A DNA stretch of 64,000 nt from Gemmata palustris (GTDB lineage Bacteria > Planctomycetota > Planctomycetia > Gemmatales > Gemmataceae): NCBI RefSeq assembly GCF_017939745.1, contig NZ_JAGKQQ010000001.1:7703299-7767298 (forward strand), read 5' to 3'. Each line of letters opens with the position of its first letter. The stretch's first letter is position 1. The notes beneath the pieces were generated by a model. It ran no database searches, was not told where the DNA came from, and saw only the letters and a list, made by a program, of their open reading frames with translations. A program made the translations under genes and the position numbers. Of this stretch, positions 34,236 through 45,061 are shown piece by piece.

Positions 34236-35594
34236 TCACACCAGTTCCGGCAGCGCCTTGCCTTCGGCGAGGTACTGCGGGCGCCCGGTGGGGTCGTTGA
34301 TCGTCGTGGTTTCTGCGTTCAGACCCATGTTGTGGTAGAGCGTGGCGAAGACGTCGCCGAACGTCACGGGGCGGTCCTTCGCGGTTCCGCCGGTGCGGTC
34401 CGTGCTGCCGATCGCCTGACCGGTCTTCATCCCGCCGCCGGCCAGAATCGCGCAGCTCACCTGCGGCCAGTGGTCGCGGCCCGCGTCCTTGTTGACCATC
34501 GGGGTGCGCCCGAACTCGCCCCACGCGATCACCGTAGTGTCGTTCAGCATCCCGCGCACGTCCAGGTCTTCAACGAGGGCCGTAAGGCACTGGTCGAGCT
34601 TCCCGCCGTGGTCGCGGACGAGGTCGAAGTTCTTGCCGTGGCTGTCCCAGCGCCCGAAGCTCAGGGTGACCACGCGCGCCCCGGCTTCGACCAACCGCCG
34701 GGCGACGAGCAGGTGCTCGTTCACGGTCGGCGCGCCGTCGTATTGGAACTGGTACGGCTTGCCACTGCCGTAGCGGTCGCGCGTTTTTTGGCTCTCTTTC
34801 GAGACGTCGAGCGCCTCGACCAGCCGGTTCGAGGTGAGCACGTCGAAGGCGCGCTCGGTCGCGGCATCGGCCCCGCGCAGCCCGCCGGCGTGGTCGACGC
34901 TCCGTTTCATGTCATCGAAACTGGCGAGGAGCTTCTTGCGGTCCGGCAGGTGGTCCTTGTTCGCGGCATTGAGGACCATGTTCGCCATGTCCGGGCCGCT
35001 CGGCTTGAACGGCTCGTAGGCGTTCCCGAGGAACCCGGTTTGGCCCGAATCGCTCCAGGGCACGTGCTGGGTGCGCTCGGCGAGGCCGACGAACGGCGGG
35101 ACGCTCGGATCGACGCTCCCCTGCAGCTTCGCGATCGCGCTGCCGATGCTCGGGCGCCCGCCCAGGGGCGCGAGCGACGCCTTGAGAAAGCCCGTCGTAC
35201 ACTGAACCGCGTCGTGCCCGTCGCGGGCGCCGACGATCGACCGGACGAACGCGAACTTGTCCGCCATCGACGCGATGCGCGTGAACGTCTCGCCGATCTG
35301 AACGCCGTTCACCTTCGTCGCGATCGGCTTGAACTCGCCGCGGATCTCCTTCGGCGCCTCCGTCTTGATCTCCCACATGTCCTGATGCGGCGGGCCGCCC
35401 CCGAGGAAGATGTTGATGACGGCTTTGTGCCGCGTGCGGCCGAACGGGTCCTGCTTTTTCGCGGCGGCTTCGGCGCGGAGCACGTCCGCCAGTGTGAGGT
35501 TCATGGCGCCGAACGAGAGCGCCCCGACCTTCAGAAAGTTCCGGCGGGAGACACCGTCGCACATGCGAACGCGACCGAAGGGAATGCTGAGCAT
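34236..35594 (-). CDS. DUF1501 domain protein (Tat-exported)
   Basis: A 452-residue member of the planctomycete DUF1501 family, distant relatives of alkaline phosphatase-like enzymes. The leader MLSIPFGRVRMCDGVSRRNFLKVGALSFG contains the twin-arginine motif. The body shows AVINIFLGGGPPHQDMWEIK, RSIVGARDGHDAVQ, FGRWDSHGKNFDLVRDHGG and VIAWGEFGRTPMVN, the usual landmarks. The start is at the conserved MLSIPFGR; an upstream in-frame ATG would add residues unlike the family. It is usually paired with a DUF1549/1553 gene, which is absent here. Confidence 0.9.
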   Translation of the reverse strand: MLSIPFGRVRMCDGVSRRNFLKVGALSFGAMNLTLADVLRAEAAAKKQDPFGRTRHKAVINIFLGGGPPHQDMWEIKTEAPKEIRGEFKPIATKVNGVQIGETFTRIASMADKFAFVRSIVGARDGHDAVQCTTGFLKASLAPLGGRPSIGSAIAKLQGSVDPSVPPFVGLAERTQHVPWSDSGQTGFLGNAYEPFKPSGPDMANMVLNAANKDHLPDRKKLLASFDDMKRSVDHAGGLRGADAATERAFDVLTSNRLVEALDVSKESQKTRDRYGSGKPYQFQYDGAPTVNEHLLVARRLVEAGARVVTLSFGRWDSHGKNFDLVRDHGGKLDQCLTALVEDLDVRGMLNDTTVIAWGEFGRTPMVNKDAGRDHWPQVSCAILAGGGMKTGQAIGSTDRTGGTAKDRPVTFGDVFATLYHNMGLNAETTTINDPTGRPQYLAEGKALPELV

Positions 35595-35873
35595 GGCGGA
35601 ACGCCTCGGCGGAAGTTTTTGGCGGGATCGAACGCGGCTTCCGAACGCAAATAGCCCTGCAGAACTTCGCAGTTTGAAGGAATGATGCGCGATGCACCTT
35701 CCTTCATTTCGGCCCTGGCGCCGCGAAATTACGCGCACGAGAATGGTTTTGGTGGGATTCTCGCGCTTCGACCATTTCCAGAAGGATACCCCGGGACGGT
35801 ACCTCCTGCAATATAAAACATCGGAAACGCACGCCGCTCGGAATGTGCTTCTTTCCCCGAGGACTCTCCAATC

Positions 35874-36617
35874 ATGTCGGTCGAAATCCCCGCCGCCGTT
35901 CTCGACGAGCTTCGCAAGTACGACACGCCGACCGTGTGCAACGTGCTGGAACTCTTCGAGATGCGCTCGCGCATCGTGGGCTACACCGACGCGCGCATCA
36001 CGGCGTGTTACCCCGCCCTGCCGCCGATGGTCGGGTTCGCGACCACCGCGACGTTCCGCGCCGGTGCGCCGCCTCGTGGTGGCGACACGTACATGGGGTT
36101 GGGGGCGCAGGTCGAACGAATCGCGGCCCTGAGTGGCCCCAAAGTGGTCGTGTTCCAGGATCTGGACGACCCGCCCACCGCGGCCACGTTCGGCGAGATC
36201 ATGTGTACCACGTACAAGGCGTTCGGGTGCGTGGGGTTAGTGACGAGCGGGTGCGGGCGCGATCTGGACCAGGTCGAACCGCTGAAGTTTCCGTGCTTCA
36301 CCGGCGGCACGATGCCGTCGCACGGTTACACGCAGATCGTGGAACTCGAAGTGCCGGTCCGCGCCGGGGGCGTCTGGATCAACCCGGGTGACCTGCTCCA
36401 CGGCGACCGGAACGGCATCACCACGATTCCGCACGAACTCGCGGCACTCACGGCCGAGGGGTGCGCCGGGTTCATGGACGCGGAATCGGTGGTGCTGAAC
36501 TACCTCCGCGCCGGAAACGTGACCGTGTCCGGGTTCGTGACCGCACGCGACGAGTGCAAGCGCCGGATGACCGAACTGGGGAAGAGCCTCAAGTCGCGTG
36601 CGGCCGGCGTCCGATGA
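35874..36617 (+). CDS. RraA family protein (second paralogue)
   Basis: A 247-residue RraA/aldolase-fold protein: LRKYDTPTVCNVLELFEMRS, PPMVGFATTATFRAG, GPKVVVFQDLDD, AFGCVGLVTSGCGRDLDQVE and NPGDLLHGDRNGITTIP. Compared with the paralogue at 19934-20593 the active-site strand reads LVTSGCGRD rather than VLDGPTRDS, so substrate or activity may differ. The C-terminus has an added helix (DECKRRMTELGKSL). A tRNA-Cys gene follows 68 bases downstream. Confidence 0.83.
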   Translation: MSVEIPAAVLDELRKYDTPTVCNVLELFEMRSRIVGYTDARITACYPALPPMVGFATTATFRAGAPPRGGDTYMGLGAQVERIAALSGPKVVVFQDLDDPPTAATFGEIMCTTYKAFGCVGLVTSGCGRDLDQVEPLKFPCFTGGTMPSHGYTQIVELEVPVRAGGVWINPGDLLHGDRNGITTIPHELAALTAEGCAGFMDAESVVLNYLRAGNVTVSGFVTARDECKRRMTELGKSLKSRAAGVR

Positions 36618-36685
36618 AAGGGGCGCGGAATTGACACTTCCGGCCCCGCCCGATAACATTTCGAGGCGGTGATTGATTCGCGCAC

Positions 36686-36756
36686 GGCCTCGTCGCCAAG
36701 TGGTAAGGCAACGGTTTGCAAAACCGTCATCCCCGGTTCAAATCCGGGCGAGGCCT
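36686..36756 (+). tRNA. tRNA-Cys (anticodon GCA)
   Basis: A 71-base cloverleaf: acceptor GGCCTCG/CGAGGCC, D arm GCC...GGC, anticodon arm ACGGT-TTGCAAA-ACCGT with GCA, and T arm CCCGG-TTCAAAT-CCGGG. The discriminator is U73, the identity base of tRNA-Cys. CCA is not encoded. A strong hairpin follows, and an integrase remnant points towards its 3' end. Confidence 0.96.
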
Positions 36757-36760
36757 CTTC

Positions 36761-36822
36761 GATCTTAACCCCTGAGATTTCCGGTGAAATACTGGAAATC
36801 TCAGGGGTTAAGATCGCTTTTT
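36761..36822 (+). terminator. Intrinsic terminator after tRNA-Cys
   Basis: Perfect 22-bp arms at 36761-36782 and 36794-36815 with an 11-base loop, followed by GCTTTTT. The stem (GATCTTAACCCCTGAG...) is AT-richer than local DNA. It could also have a role as a recombination site of the adjacent integrase. Confidence 0.75.
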
Positions 36823-37690
36823 CCCCTGTGTTCTCGTCGCAACCGTGTAGCCTACAGAAGTCCACATCAGCAGACTGTTGACGCCCGGAAAACGCCGAGT
36901 GGTCCGCCAAGTGATTTCCCTCACCGCGGCCGTCTGTGCCGGTCTTCTTCGTCTCATTCGCGATTGGCCCGGTCAGGTCCGGCAATCCCTTCAGTGCGTC
37001 CGCCTGTTCGCCGACGAGCGTGTGCGAGTATTTATCCATTGTCAGCGTAATCGTGCTGTGACGGGCGAGCGACTGCGCGATTTTGGGGTACACACCCGAC
37101 CGCGTCACGTTGCTGATGAATGTGTGCCGCAGCGCGTGAAAATCTGCAACGCGCCCGTCCTTGTTACGGTACACAATTCCTGCCGCGCCGATATCAAACT
37201 GGAACATCCGGGTGAAGGTCGGGTTACCAGGAGCGCTAAAGGCGAGTGCGGCGGGCTGGTTACTCGCCAAGTGGCCACGGAGTTCGGCGGCGAGCGCCGG
37301 GCGTAAAGGGGGTGTGTCCGTGCGCCTGCGCTTGCTGTAACCAGCCGCGACGGTCACGGTCGGCCCGCTGTCGTTCAGGTCGAATGCGGCGCGGGTCAAA
37401 CTTCGGAGTTCATTCGCACGCAAACCAGTTTCGAGGGCGAGTAGGTAGAGCAGTCGACGTTCTGAGCCGGTCATTCCACCACGTACCACTCCCGCGCCGG
37501 TCAAGGTGAGCAGCTTCTTCACCTCGTCCACTGTAATCGCGCGCGGTCGTGTCGGCGGTCGAGGCGCACGTTGAGCGGTTCAAGGTGATCCACCGGGTCG
37601 CTTCCCGCGCGGCCATGCTTCACTATCCATTTGCAGAACTGTTTCATCGCAGTCAGGTAGAAGTTACGGCTCATATCTTCCACTGGATGT
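36823..37690 (-). pseudogene. Tyrosine recombinase (integrase) remnant next to tRNA-Cys
   Basis: The catalytic domain is readable on the minus strand: GLRANELRSLTR (first Arg), HALRHTFISNV (His-x-x-Arg), RHSTITLTMDKYSHT (His and the nucleophilic Tyr). A short core-binding segment (MSRNFYLTAMKQFCKWIVKHGRAG) lies upstream in another frame. The two frames are separated by a two-base slip in CGCGCGCG at 37538-37545, and the N-terminus before about 37690 is missing. The downstream reading frame runs antisense across the tRNA only because it lacks stops; that part is not real protein. It is a disabled integrase of an element that used this tRNA region. Confidence 0.8.
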
Positions 37691-37757
37691 TGGGTTTACG
37701 CGACCAGTGGATGGAGGTAGGCTTGGGGGATTCCGTTTGCGTGTCAAGGATGATGCG

Positions 37758-38713
37758 ATGGACTTCCCAATAACAGGCTTGATGGACGAGTCGGCCTGCT
37801 ATGCGAGACTGCTGTCGCTGTTGCATCCGCAAGGATTACGCTGTCCGCAGTGCCAAGCGTCGCAAGGTATCGACGCAAGGCCGTGCCCGAGCACCGCTGC
37901 GACGGATGCGGGCGCGTGTTCAATATCTTCACTGGCACGAGATTCCACGGCACGCGACGCAAGCCATCCGTGTTACTACTGATTTTGCGCGGGGTGACCC
38001 AAGGAACACCCCGTGCGCAATTGGCGCGGGAGCTGAAGTGTAGTCGGACCTCGCTCTTACCATTGCGGCACCAAATTCAGAATTGGGCCGAGCAAGCGTT
38101 GCCGCAAAATGCCCTGACAGACCCGGTGACCGAAGCCGACGAGATGTTCCAGAATGCGGGGGAAAAAGGGCTCCCGCATCGCGACCCCGACGACCCGCCC
38201 CGGCGACGGGCGAACAAGCGGCGGGGCTATGGCACCTGGGACAACGACCGCCCGCCGGTGGCCGGTGCGGTCGGCCGGGACTCCGGGCGTGTGCGCATGC
38301 AGGTCGTCAAGCGAACCGATAGCAGGACCCTGCAAGCATTCGTGACGGGGGCGACGACGGCGACCGCGACCGTGAACACCGACGAGTGGAAGGCCTACGG
38401 TGAGTTGGCGAAGACGGGTCGAACCCAGGCCACGATCTGCCACTCGCCGAGCAATCGGGAGTGGGCGCGCGACGACGACGGGGACGGTACCCGCGAGGTT
38501 CGAGCCAACACGATGGAAGGAACGTGGACGGGGTTGCGGAACGTCCTTCGTTCGTTCCGTGGCGTGAGCAAGTGGTTCTTGTCCCAATACGTCGCCCTGT
38601 TCCAGTGGGAACACAACCTCAAAGTCGTCACCGACGACGTCCTCCGCATCCTGCCCGGCACCCACCCCACTGCCGATCAGCCCAAATCGGCCGACATCCG
38701 ATACAAGACATGA
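37758..38713 (+). pseudogene. IS1595-like transposase with a frameshift
   Basis: Starts MDFPITGLMDESACYARLLSLL, then the zinc ribbon CPQC in one frame and HRCDGCGRVFNIFTGTRFHG in a second frame. The reading frame changes between about 37865 and 37885. The rest shows the family catalytic positions: Asp in VTEADEMFQNAGEKG, Asp in VNTDEWKAYGEL and the E/N region NTMEGTWTGLRNVLRSFRGVSKW. The length is right for IS1595 transposases. I could not find matching terminal repeats on both sides. It is probably inactive unless the shift is recoded. Confidence 0.75.
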
Positions 38714-38744
38714 GCCCAAATAATTTTGTCCCATCGTCCAAAAA

Positions 38745-39101
38745 ATGGTTCCAGCTATAGCCGCGCGCCGGGTGCTCGTGCCGTGGATCGGGTACGCCGA
38801 TTTCCGGGCGCTGGCCGCAACGCTCCCGCCGGACCAGCAGGCCGATGTGCTCCGCGGACTGAACCCGCCGACGCCGCTCACCGGTCAGGCCGGGCCGCTC
38901 AAAACGCTGCTCGACCACGAGCCGTTCGACGAGGTCCACCTGCCGACCAGTCACCCGGCCCGCGGAACCGGCTGTACGCCCGGTGGGTCGGGGGCGGCCG
39001 AGCACATCCGGGCATACTGCGACCCGTCGTTCCACCCCGAGGTACCGTTCGATGACTGGGAAGTCGAACTTCACCCGGTGTCGGAGCGGTGGAACGGGTG
39101 A
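38745..39101 (+). pseudogene. Remnant resembling the N-terminal domain of RtcR/CARF-type regulators
   Basis: The frame begins at the edge of the IS1595-like element and encodes RRVLVPWIGYADFRALAATL ... GPLKTLLDHEPFDEVHL. This layout (W-I-G-x-x-D, then a FDEVxLL strand) recalls the first part of sigma-54 regulators of the RtcR group with CARF-like sensor domains. The next expected segment, RNRLYARWVGG, is found in another frame at about 38966-38998. The original frame then resumes with AAEHIRAYCDPSFHPEV, so two compensating indels are inferred. No AAA+ domain follows, so it is at most a fragment. Family assignment is tentative. Confidence 0.4.
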
Positions 39102-39190
39102 TCGCTGCGGGCCAGGCTTGATGCCGGCTCCTGCCGTTACCGCTAATACTCCCTTCAGCGTGTCGTCGGGGATCACGATCGGAGGGGCGG

Positions 39191-39748
39191 ATGGGCAAGG
39201 TTCTGGTTATCTACCATTCGGCCAGCGGGAACACCGCGGCGATGGCCCGCCTGGTCGCCGAGGGGGCGGGGTCGATCCCCGGTACGGAGGTCCGGCTGCG
39301 GGAGGTAGAAGCGGCAACGCCCGAAGACGTCCACTGGTGCGACGGCCTGGCCGTCGGCAGCCCGACCAACATGGGCGTCTTGTCCTGGAAGATGAAGCGG
39401 TTTTGGGACGAAACCATGTTCGACCACTGGGGGAAGGTGGACGGCAAAGTGGCGTGCGCCTTCTCGTCCAGCGGCGGGTGGGGTGGCGGGGCCGAGATCG
39501 CCTGCCAGTCCCTGTACATGGTTCTGATGAACTTCGGATTCCTGGTGTTCGGGGTGACCGATTACGCCGGGAAGATGACCACCTGCCACTACGGGGCCGT
39601 TGCCGCGCGGGAGCCGCGGGACGAAGAGGTCAAGGAGGGATGCCGGCTGCTCGGGCGGCGGCTGGCCGAGTGGGTGGCGGTCGTGGCCGACGGCCGCAAG
39701 GACCAGCACCCGCTCGCCAAGCCGGAGTCGCGGATGCTGCCGGGGTGA
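39191..39748 (+). CDS. Flavodoxin-like FMN-binding protein (WrbA/NADPH-dependent reductase type)
   Basis: A 185-residue flavodoxin-fold protein. MGKVLVIYHSASGNTAAMARLVAEGA is the FMN phosphate loop, DGLAVGSPTNMGVLSWKMKRFWDE is the isoalloxazine-contacting loop, and KVACAFSSSGGWGGGAEIACQSL is the third FMN loop. It would shuttle electrons or reduce quinones in the cytoplasm. A GGAGGGGCGG ribosome-binding site lies just upstream. It converges on the esterase gene. Confidence 0.88.
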   Translation: MGKVLVIYHSASGNTAAMARLVAEGAGSIPGTEVRLREVEAATPEDVHWCDGLAVGSPTNMGVLSWKMKRFWDETMFDHWGKVDGKVACAFSSSGGWGGGAEIACQSLYMVLMNFGFLVFGVTDYAGKMTTCHYGAVAAREPRDEEVKEGCRLLGRRLAEWVAVVADGRKDQHPLAKPESRMLPG

Positions 39749-39758
39749 CCGATGCGGC

Positions 39759-42241
<2,483 letters not shown>

Positions 42242-42465
42242 GACGGGTCACTCGGTATTTCGTGCGTACACGCACTATCTACGCGGCGACAGTAAGTGAT
42301 GTGGCGGTGGGCTTCCAGTGAGAAAATAGTGAGAGCGGTTCGCCCGGCTCGCGGAACTCGTCGAGGGCGTGAGCCAAAAGATGCCCAGAAGAACCACACA
42401 ATGGACGAAGCTGCACGGAAAGCGTTCGGCAAGAAGCATCAGGATTCGACGTGACTTCCGATCGG

Positions 42466-42945
42466 TTAACGGCGAGCCGCCTCCCCAAACGTCCAGACTG
42501 CGGTCGCGAGCAGGGCGGCGTCTTTGATGAGGAACTGACCGAGCACGCTGATGGCTGGGAAGCCGCCAAGGTCGCTAACCCACGTGCCGGGAGTGGTCGC
42601 GAGGAAACTGAGGGTGCCCAGGAACATCCCGACCGCGAGAAGGCTGCCGACGGCCGACACGCGGGGGAACCAGGGACGAGCAGCGATGAGTAGCCCGACG
42701 AGGATCTCGGTCACACCGAGGACCGCCGACATGCCCCGGACGCCGAACACAGGGTACGTCCAGGCGAAGAACGGGCTATTCTCGACGAACGGGCGGATGC
42801 CTTCGGCCTCGTAGGCGGTAAACTTCATCCCGCCGATCCACACGAGGATCAGGACCAGCCCGTAGCGAAGGGCGTGGCTCCCCACGACTTCGGCGCGGGT
42901 ACCAAGAACGGTCAGGACGTTGTCGAGACGGGTGATAGCGGTCAT
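42466..42945 (-). CDS. DUF417 (YkgB/RclC-like) inner-membrane protein
   Basis: A 159-residue membrane protein with four hydrophobic segments. RYGLVLILVWIGGMKFTAYEAEGIRPFVENSPF is the DUF417 signature, and later come EILVGLLIAARPW and GTLSFLATTPGTW. The E. coli relative RclC is linked to reactive-chlorine resistance; whether that holds here is unknown. It is divergent from an ECF sigma factor gene 114 bases away, which may control it. Confidence 0.85.
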   Translation of the reverse strand: MTAITRLDNVLTVLGTRAEVVGSHALRYGLVLILVWIGGMKFTAYEAEGIRPFVENSPFFAWTYPVFGVRGMSAVLGVTEILVGLLIAARPWFPRVSAVGSLLAVGMFLGTLSFLATTPGTWVSDLGGFPAISVLGQFLIKDAALLATAVWTFGEAARR

Positions 42946-43059
42946 GGTATTCTCCTGTTTCTGGCGGGGCGGCGACCCTCGTCACCCCGCTTCGCCACGT
43001 CAGACGCCGCGCCCGCGCGCGATCTTACCCCGGCGTCGAGAACTTTTTTCGGAGTGCTC

Positions 43060-43656
43060 GTGACCGAGCGGACCAACGAAGACTGGCTCCGGACACTCGG
43101 CACGGCTGAAAAACAGGCCGTGGCCGAACTGCGGGAGACCCTTCGTCGCGGACTGCTCCGCGCACTCGCCGGTCGGGCGGCCGCAGACGACGGGTTCATT
43201 GAGGACGTGACACAGGAAGGGGTTCTGAGGGTGCTCGACGGCCTGGCGACGTTCCGCGGTGACAGCCGGTTCACCACATGGGCCGAAACCATTGCTGTTC
43301 GTGTGGCGTTCACCGAGCTCCGCCGTGCGAAATGGAAGGACGTTTCCCTCGACCGACTGGTGGAGGATGCCCCCGCACGACAACCGGCGGCCCGACCCGA
43401 GGCTCCATCGCAAGAAGCGCGGCAGGCGGTTCTCGCGGTGATGCACCGGGTGATCGAAACCGAACTGACGGACCGACAGCGGCAAGCGTTGGTGGCCGAG
43501 TTCAAGGGGATGCCGCAGGCGGAGATCGCCGCCCAGATGGGGCTGACGCGGAACGCGCTGTACAAGCTGACTTACGACGCCCGGCAGAGCCTGAAGCGCG
43601 GGCTCGAAGCCGCGGGAATCGACGGGGACGAGGTAAGGGAAGCGTTCGACCTGTAG
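43060..43656 (+). CDS. ECF RNA polymerase sigma factor
   Basis: A 198-residue sigma-70 family protein. Region 2 is around VTQEGVLRVLDGLATFRGDSRFTTWAETIAVRVAFTELRR. Region 4 is ETELTDRQRQALVAEFKGMPQAEIAAQMGLTRNALYKLTYDARQSLKR. I choose the GTG at 43060, 5 bases after GGAG, because the upstream open frame is antisense to DUF417 and not sigma-like. A small zinc-finger protein follows 30 bases later and is likely its anti-sigma or sensor. Confidence 0.9.
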   Translation: MTERTNEDWLRTLGTAEKQAVAELRETLRRGLLRALAGRAAADDGFIEDVTQEGVLRVLDGLATFRGDSRFTTWAETIAVRVAFTELRRAKWKDVSLDRLVEDAPARQPAARPEAPSQEARQAVLAVMHRVIETELTDRQRQALVAEFKGMPQAEIAAQMGLTRNALYKLTYDARQSLKRGLEAAGIDGDEVREAFDL

Positions 43657-43686
43657 TCTCAAGAGTCGAACTTCAGAGGGAATCAC

Positions 43687-43926
43687 ATGAGCCTGTCCCC
43701 TGATGAACTGCGTGAGTTGGCCAAGTTCGTGTTGCTGACGCGGCCGAACGAGATCGGCTGCGACGACTGGCTCGGGTACGCACCGAGCTACGCCGAATTG
43801 GTCGCTGCCAGCCAGCCCGTGCCAGAACCGCTACAGAAGGCCGCCGAGCACCTTGACACGTGCCCGGAGTGCGCCGAGGAGTTCCGTGCGTTACTTGAGG
43901 CCCTAAAGGAAGACCGGCTCTCGTGA
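43687..43926 (+). CDS. Small zinc-finger protein, putative anti-sigma factor
   Basis: A 79-residue protein with AAEHLDTCPECAEEFRALLEAL, the H-x3-C-x2-C zinc-binding anti-sigma pattern. It lacks a membrane segment, so it would be a soluble, possibly redox-sensitive, regulator. Position right after an ECF sigma gene supports the role. The start ATG is preceded by AGAGGGAATC. Confidence 0.75.
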   Translation: MSLSPDELRELAKFVLLTRPNEIGCDDWLGYAPSYAELVAASQPVPEPLQKAAEHLDTCPECAEEFRALLEALKEDRLS

Positions 43927-44003
43927 CCGGTGCGTAGAATCGGACGATCGAGGCGCCAGATGACGGGCATTTTCAGGCGACGAGTTTATGGGGGCATTTT
44001 CCT

Positions 44004-45005
44004 GTGCTGGTGACACCCGAGATCGACCGTCACAACCGCCGCCACGCGCTGACGGTAAGTGCCGTCATTGCCATTGTGGGCGGGACGATGGGATGGTTCT
44101 GTCCGCCGCTGCTGGTCGTGCTGGCGCTCGCCCCGGTCGGGTTCCGGTTGCTTCGCCGCCGGTGCCTGCGGCGGATGACGGTCGCCGGGCGGCCGTTCCC
44201 CCCGGCCTGGCGCGCCGTTCTGGAACGCCGAGTGCGGTTCTATTGCGCGCTCGATGACGCGACGAAGCAGCGGTTCCGCGAGATGGTGAGCGTGTTCCTG
44301 GACGAAATCCGCGTGACCGGGGTGCGGACCGTGGTGGACGACGAGATCCGCGTGCTGGTAGCCGCGGGTGCCATCATCCCGGTGTTCGGGTTCGAGGACT
44401 GGGAGTACCACCGGCTGGGCGAGGTTCTCGTCTACCCGGGGGCGTTCGACCGCGATTACCGGAGCGACCAACCGGCCGGTGCGAACATCCTCGGGCTCAC
44501 GGGGCTGGGGCACCTGCGCGGGGTCGTGATCCTGTCGAAGCCCTCGCTCCTCGCGGGTTTCTCGGACGCCCCCGGTCCGGAGAACGTCGGGGTTCACGAG
44601 TTCGCCCACCTCGTCGAGCAAGAGGAGGTTGACGGCGGCCTCCCGCCGGAGGTTCCGCCCGAGGTCGTGCGGCAGTGGGTCGGGTACGTCGCCCGCGAGC
44701 TGTCCCATCCTTCGAACCAGCGCGCCGGAATCAGCGACTACGCCTACACGAACGAACACGAGTTCTTCGCGGTCCTCTCTGAGTATTTTTTCGGCTCGCC
44801 GGAGGTGCTCCAGGCGAAAGCCCCCGCCGCCTACGATTTGCTCCGCAAGCTGTTCCATCAAGACCCGGCGGCCCTGACCCGCCACCTGCCGACGACCCGG
44901 CAACGGGCGCGGCCGAACAGCCCGTGCCCCTGCGGGAGCGGGAAGGCATTCAAAGAGTGTTGCCGGAACGCGGCCACAGGGCCGTCGGAAACGAAACTAG
45001 CCTGA
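44004..45005 (+). CDS. MtfA-like zinc metallopeptidase with SEC-C tail
   Basis: A 333-residue protein. An N-terminal hydrophobic region (VSAVIAIVGGTMGWF and LLVVLALAPVGF) suggests membrane anchoring. The central domain resembles MtfA: RVLVAAGAIIPVFGFEDWEYHRL, the zinc motif HEFAH in NVGVHEFAHLVEQEE and the downstream EHEFFAVLSEYFF glutamate motif. The C-terminus is a SEC-C zinc knuckle, PNSPCPCGSGKAFKECC. MtfA in enterobacteria inactivates the Mlc repressor; the combination with SEC-C and membrane anchors is unusual. The start is a GTG; nearby in-frame alternatives exist. Confidence 0.83.
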   Translation: MLVTPEIDRHNRRHALTVSAVIAIVGGTMGWFCPPLLVVLALAPVGFRLLRRRCLRRMTVAGRPFPPAWRAVLERRVRFYCALDDATKQRFREMVSVFLDEIRVTGVRTVVDDEIRVLVAAGAIIPVFGFEDWEYHRLGEVLVYPGAFDRDYRSDQPAGANILGLTGLGHLRGVVILSKPSLLAGFSDAPGPENVGVHEFAHLVEQEEVDGGLPPEVPPEVVRQWVGYVARELSHPSNQRAGISDYAYTNEHEFFAVLSEYFFGSPEVLQAKAPAAYDLLRKLFHQDPAALTRHLPTTRQRARPNSPCPCGSGKAFKECCRNAATGPSETKLA

Positions 45006-45061
45006 TGCGTCGCTCGCAACTTACAGCGCCGAGAAATCCCTGCTCCTCGCAAGAACGGTCC

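Noticed and set aside
36500-36822. C-terminal extension of the integrase frame through tRNA-Cys and into the RraA gene
   Set aside because: The frame is open by chance; the peptide (SPGFEPGMTVLQTVALPL) is the antisense of the tRNA, so it is not native protein.
42300-42465. Short plus-strand frame ending MDEAARKAFGKKHQDST
   Set aside because: Too short, no ribosome-binding site, no family resemblance.
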